Source of the DNA: Thiotrichaceae bacterium UBA7359 | GTDB taxonomy: Bacteria; Pseudomonadota; Gammaproteobacteria; Eutrophobiales; Eutrophobiaceae | Reading direction: 5' to 3' | NCBI GenBank assembly: GCA_905182825.1 | Contig: CAJJDJ010000193.1 | Coordinates: 1 to 8,573, forward strand | DNA length: 8,573 nucleotides | Shown: in pieces, positions 5,817-8,573 of the stretch | Layout of the letters: the number at the start of each line of letters is the position of its first letter | Position numbering within the stretch: the stretch's first letter is position 1 | Notes under the pieces: model-generated | Database searches by the model: none | The model's input: the letters and a program-made list of their open reading frames with translations, nothing else | What the model was told of the DNA's origin: nothing | Position numbers and translations under genes: made by a program

Positions 5817-5962
5817 ATGAATTTTTTGCTGTCATTATTCAATCAGACAACCAAGCAATCAGTGAAAGATATTATATTATAATTATTTCGACAGAACTAT
5901 CAGCACCAAATTTTTTGGCTATTTTTTCTTATCTTTTTTTAAATATAATCGACCTCAGATAG

Positions 5963-5968
5963 TATAAT
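5963..5968 (+). promoter_or_regulatory. Possible -10 element for the DUF2237 gene
   Basis: TATAAT lies 27 bases before the ATG at 5996, implying a leader of about 20 nt with no Shine-Dalgarno. A second TATAAT is at 5944-5949. The -35 candidates (for example TTTAAA at 5938) are weak. Confidence 0.35.
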
Positions 5969-5995
5969 GAAAGTGTAAATGATATAACTAAATCT

Positions 5996-6361
5996 ATGAC
6001 AAAAAATATACTAGGCACTATACTTGAATCTTGCTGCGATGAGCTGAATACCGGTTATTTTCGTAATGGGAAATGTGACACTTGTGACAATGATTTCGGA
6101 ATGCACACCGTATGTGCTGAGATGTCCGATAACTTTTTAGAGTTTTCCAAAAATAGTGGGAATGACCTTTCCACACCATTAGAAGAATCTGATTTTCCTG
6201 GCCTTAAAGCTGGCGATCGATGGTGTATTTGTTTGTCACGTTGGATAGCGGCATTAGAAGAAGGTGTGGCTCCGAAAATTCTTTTGCGATCTACTAATTA
6301 TTCAGTATTAGTGCATGTACCATTAGAGGTGTTAGAAAAACATGCCATTAGGGACGACTAA
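5996..6361 (+). CDS. DUF2237 family protein
   Basis: A 121-residue cytoplasmic protein matching the DUF2237 family along its whole length, which is the usual family size. Diagnostic blocks are the N-terminal NILGTILE (residues 4-11), NTGYFRNGKCDT (18-29), HTVCAEM (37-43), FLEFSKNSGNDLSTP (47-61), FPGLKAGDRWCICLSRW (67-83) and EEGVAPKI (88-95). Conserved polar residues H37, C40, D74, C77 and C79 could form a metal or catalytic site, but the family's biochemical role is unknown. The ATG at 5996 begins exactly where family members begin, although no Shine-Dalgarno precedes it. A 26-codon membrane-peptide frame begins 15 bases after the stop. Family call is confident; function is open. Confidence 0.92.
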   Translation: MTKNILGTILESCCDELNTGYFRNGKCDTCDNDFGMHTVCAEMSDNFLEFSKNSGNDLSTPLEESDFPGLKAGDRWCICLSRWIAALEEGVAPKILLRSTNYSVLVHVPLEVLEKHAIRDD

Positions 6362-6376
6362 TCAATTTAAAATAAC

Positions 6377-6457
6377 ATGTTCTATCTTATTCCAATTGCG
6401 ACACTGATTATTGCATTAACAGTCTCATTCGCCTACCTTCACACAAATAAAAAGTAG
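6377..6457 (+). CDS. Possible 26-residue single-span membrane micropeptide
   Basis: ATG to TAG, 26 codons, starting 15 bases after the DUF2237 stop. The peptide begins MFYLIPIATLIIALTV, a continuous hydrophobic stretch of about 20 residues, and ends HTNKK. That makes a typical one-pass inner-membrane peptide with a positively charged cytoplasmic tail. No Shine-Dalgarno is visible, so translation would rely on coupling to DUF2237. It resembles small membrane subunits in size and layout but matches none I can name. A random AT-rich frame could also look hydrophobic, so this is moderate to low confidence. Confidence 0.45.
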   Translation: MFYLIPIATLIIALTVSFAYLHTNKK

Positions 6458-6478
6458 CTAAAACACATGCATATGATT

Positions 6479-6489
6479 ACTGCAGCAGT
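6479..6489. repeat. 11-bp palindrome ACTGC-A-GCAGT
   Basis: Five-base perfect arms around one central A, 96 bases before the Sel1-repeat gene. The one-base centre rules out an RNA hairpin, so a protein-binding site is the more natural reading. It is short enough to be chance. Confidence 0.25.
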
Positions 6490-6497
6490 AGTGTATT

Positions 6498-6523
6498 ATT
6501 AGTTTTTTTACCTAAAGACTAAT
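6498..6523 (+). terminator. 10-bp hairpin between the micropeptide and the Sel1-repeat gene
   Basis: ATTAGTTTTT (6498-6507) pairs with AAAGACTAAT (6514-6523), including one G-U pair, around a 6-base loop. It lies 40 bases after the micropeptide stop. The T-run is in the left arm and none follows, so it is not a classical terminator on the + strand. It may mark the transcript end or be part of the Sel1 gene control region. Confidence 0.3.
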
Positions 6524-6584
6524 CATTTCAGTTAGAGTCAAATTAAATAATTTTTTTTCATAATAAACACAAAGTATTTTATTA

Positions 6585-8573
6585 ATGTATCAAATCCTTC
6601 AAGTCGTCTTACTCTCATTTTTGTATGTTAATAGTGCAAACGCTGATCTTCGTAACGCCAGCAATGCCATCTCTCGCGGAGATTATAAAACTGCAGTTGC
6701 AGAGTATACAAAATTAGCAGAAAAGGGTAATGATATAGCTCAGGCAAATCTGGGTTATATGTACTATTCTGGAGAAGGTGTACCTCAAGATTATAAAGAA
6801 GCCGTTTATTGGCATCGGAAAGCAGGAGTACAAGGCAATAAAGATGCTCAATATAATCTTGCCATATCTTATGCATTTGGTGAAGGTGTAGCACAAAATT
6901 TAAATGAAGCCGTAATTTGGTATCGGCGAGCAGCCATGCAAGGTCATGTTGTCTCTCAATATAGTCTTGGTATTTCCTATGCTTATGGCGAAGGCGTATC
7001 GAAAGATCAAGTAGAGGCGGCTCGATGGTTTTTTAAAGCTGCAAGTCAAGGTTATGCCAGGGCTCAAGTTCAGCTAGGTAGCATGCATCATACTGGAGAA
7101 GGTGTAACTCAAAATTATTCTGAAGCAGCTCGCTGGTATCGTCTGGCTGCAGATCGCGGTGATGCAACAGCGCAATATAACCTTGGCAGTATGTACCGAT
7201 CGGGTAATGGTGTTGAACAAAACCATGCTCAAGCAAAACGTTGGTTCAGACAGTCAGCAGATCAAGGTTATACCGTTGCAAAAAATGAATTAGCAAGCCT
7301 TGAACGTTCGGCAGGTGCTAATGTTTCAACACGAACAATTCAAGAAAAACCTGAAGACTACCTAACTGTATCAAACAATCCGAGCGCTAAAAAAGTACTA
7401 ACCGAAAAGGCAAAATTTGAACCTGCCAAAGAAGAAAATTTTTCCTCAAATCAGACAACTACACCAACTCCCGAGACAAAAAAGATAAGTAAAACATCAA
7501 ATATCGCTGAGTCTGTTAAAAAATATCTTTTTAGTGTAAATAAAAAAGACCTATTAACACTCAATAGTTCGCCTCTGGACATTCCCAAACAGTTTATTGA
7601 TTCAACAGTTACAGAACATGAAATTCATAAAGATAACACTATTGAGAAAACTAATGAAAAAGCTTACCTTTCGATTGATGATCCTTCTGTTGAACCATTA
7701 GAATCCCACGAGGATATTGCTACTTCAGAAATATTCACTAATGTGAGTCAAGAAGCGCAAACTACAAGCCCATCAGAAGGGCTACTTGATTTTATTGGGA
7801 GTGCCTTTTCTTCTGAGCAAGAAAACAGAGATAATCTTGATCATAAACTGGAACAATTAAACATGTTAGCAACTCAAGGTGATAAGGATGCTCAATACAA
7901 ATTAGGTTCACTTTATTATTTTGGCAATGGAGTAAAAAAAGATTTTTTCACTTCCTCATTATGGTATAGACGTGCGGCTCAACAAGGTAATGCCGATGCT
8001 CAATATAATTTGGGTAATATGTATTTATTGGGTGAGGGTATTCAGAAAAATGAACAACAAGCGAATTATTGGTATACCTTGGCGGCGGCGAATGCACACA
8101 TAAAAGCAACCAATGCTCTTATAGATCTACAGAAACCAATCCACGGTACCGAACGATTAGAGATCGAAAAAAAGACTTCTAATTTATCAGTTATAGATAC
8201 AACTGGTGAATTTGACTATGAAAAAGGTCTGGATTATGCATTCGGTGATGGTGTACCACAAAATGATCGGGGTGCATTTAATTTATTTTATGCTGCTGCT
8301 GAAAAAAACTATTCTTTAGCGCAGTATCGAGTAGGCGTTGCCTATGCCTATGGTGAAGGTGTACGCCAAGACACTAAACTAGCTGCCGAGTGGTATCAGA
8401 AAGCAGCTGCACAAGGTCATACTATTGCTCAAAGAAATTTAGCGATGATGTATCTTTATGGTAATGGTCTTCAAAAAAATAAAGTACATGCTTTAGCTTG
8501 GTATAATATTATCGCTAGTCAAGGAAATGTGATGGATATACGTCGTCGTGACATTCTACAAAAAGAATTTTCA
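6585..8573 (+). CDS. Secreted Sel1-repeat (TPR-like) protein, 3' truncated by window
   Basis: An open frame of 663 codons from ATG at 6585 to the window edge, with no stop. Residues 1-20 form a signal peptide cleaved after ANA, so the protein is periplasmic or secreted. Residues 21-53 look like a half TPR motif (GDYKTAVAEYTKLAEKG). Then come Sel1 units of exactly 36 residues: five at 54-233, two at 438-509 and three at 545-652. The core pattern is YNLGxxYxxGEGVxQxxxEAxxWYRxAAxQGxxxAQ-like. Residues 243-425 are a charged Ser/Thr/Glu/Lys-rich linker; 510-544 is a shorter one. Sel1 solenoids bind proteins and often assist envelope assembly, signalling or host interaction; the partner here is unknown. 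No good Shine-Dalgarno precedes the ATG (AAAGTA only), but the signal peptide supports it. Minus-strand frames in this region are artefacts of the repeats. Confidence 0.88.
   Translation, partial: MYQILQVVLLSFLYVNSANADLRNASNAISRGDYKTAVAEYTKLAEKGNDIAQANLGYMYYSGEGVPQDYKEAVYWHRKAGVQGNKDAQYNLAISYAFGEGVAQNLNEAVIWYRRAAMQGHVVSQYSLGISYAYGEGVSKDQVEAARWFFKAASQGYARAQVQLGSMHHTGEGVTQNYSEAARWYRLAADRGDATAQYNLGSMYRSGNGVEQNHAQAKRWFRQSADQGYTVAKNELASLERSAGANVSTRTIQEKPEDYLTVSNNPSAKKVLTEKAKFEPAKEENFSSNQTTTPTPETKKISKTSNIAESVKKYLFSVNKKDLLTLNSSPLDIPKQFIDSTVTEHEIHKDNTIEKTNEKAYLSIDDPSVEPLESHEDIATSEIFTNVSQEAQTTSPSEGLLDFIGSAFSSEQENRDNLDHKLEQLNMLATQGDKDAQYKLGSLYYFGNGVKKDFFTSSLWYRRAAQQGNADAQYNLGNMYLLGEGIQKNEQQANYWYTLAAANAHIKATNALIDLQKPIHGTERLEIEKKTSNLSVIDTTGEFDYEKGLDYAFGDGVPQNDRGAFNLFYAAAEKNYSLAQYRVGVAYAYGEGVRQDTKLAAEWYQKAAAQGHTIAQRNLAMMYLYGNGLQKNKVHALAWYNIIASQGNVMDIRRRDILQKEFS
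6744..7283 (+). repeat. Sel1 block 1: five 108-nt coding repeats
   Basis: Five consecutive 36-codon units. The DNA motif GGNGAAGGNGTA recurs with exact 108-base spacing at 6771, 6879, 6987 and 7095, and a variant (GGTAATGGTGTT) follows at 7203/7204. Units have diverged at the DNA level, so they are not recent duplications. Confidence 0.85.
7896..8111 (+). repeat. Sel1 block 2: two coding repeats
   Basis: Residues 438-509. Unit 6 begins YKLGSLYYFGNGV and unit 7 begins YNLGNMYLLGEGI. The second unit decays at its end (AAANAHIKAT), leading into the second linker. Confidence 0.75.
8217..8540 (+). repeat. Sel1 block 3: three coding repeats
   Basis: Residues 545-652. Units begin YEKGLDYAFGDGV, YRVGVAYAYGEGV and RNLAMMYLYGNGL. 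The middle unit is close to the family consensus. The final unit ends in a basic RRRD stretch before the window stops, so more repeats could follow. Confidence 0.75.

Larger units (their letters stand above)
5425..5995. other. Gene-poor AT-rich intergenic region with several inverted repeats
   Basis: About 570 bases with no convincing gene. The contents supported are the long inverted repeat at 5491-5540, CTCTAAAT/ATTTAGAG at 5602-5634, an 18-bp near-palindrome at 5799-5816 and a possible promoter before 5996. Very short frames of 21-22 codons exist at 5647 (contains CIFC), 5679 and 5817. The 5817 frame follows AAGAGAT, but none has good spacing or recognisable content, so I do not call them. 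Confidence 0.5.

Noticed and set aside
5647..5882. Tiny + strand frames of 21-22 codons (from 5647, 5679 and 5817)
   Set aside because: No properly spaced Shine-Dalgarno and no recognisable content; expected by chance in such DNA.
6628..7236. Minus-strand frames opposite the Sel1 gene
   Set aside because: They mirror the repeat codons of the strongly supported + strand gene and have no ribosome sites.
1..8573. tRNA, rRNA, CRISPR array, transposase, integrase or attachment site
   Set aside because: None was recognised; the regular repeats present are coding Sel1 units or short palindromes without spacer-repeat structure.

Overview
The window looks like AT-rich chromosomal DNA from a Gram-negative bacterium, most probably a gammaproteobacterium. 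Evidence is the Sec signal peptides, an outer-membrane barrel ending in Phe, and an RND/MMPL exporter beside a LolA-like lipoprotein-sorting homologue. I cannot name the genus from the sequence alone.

Left part (1-2796): three same-strand genes form an envelope transport operon. The 3' end of an RND/MMPL-type inner-membrane exporter overlaps by 47 bases a periplasmic LolA-like protein. Forty bases later comes an outer-membrane beta-barrel protein. Together they have one component for each envelope layer, which suggests movement of a hydrophobic or lipid-like molecule across the envelope; the cargo is not visible.

Middle-left (2797-4402): a hairpin follows the barrel gene. Next is a good sigma70-type promoter whose spacer carries two 9-bp direct repeats one helical turn apart. 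A structured leader of about 175 nt then precedes a Y-family (DinB/UmuC-like) DNA polymerase with all visible catalytic motifs and a sliding-clamp motif. No LexA box was found. A long AT-rich hairpin closes the gene.

Middle-right (4403-6584): a gene-poor, very AT-rich stretch. It contains an apparently broken minus-strand reading frame with one in-frame TGA, a 26-codon GTG-start ORF behind a near-perfect Shine-Dalgarno, a perfect 18-bp palindrome, an 82-aa protein with eight cysteines, a 50-bp inverted repeat, a complete DUF2237 protein, and a 26-aa single-span membrane peptide just behind it. Several other palindromes lie in the gaps. This is where undescribed small genes or regulatory sites are most likely.

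Right end (6585-8573): the first 663 codons of a secreted Sel1-repeat protein, running off the window. It has at least ten 36-residue repeats in three blocks separated by low-complexity linkers. It is open to the window edge on the + strand.

No rRNA, tRNA, CRISPR array, transposase or integrase was recognised. The only candidates for a new system are the small-gene cluster at 4990-5540 and the DUF2237/micropeptide pair; both are modest proposals.
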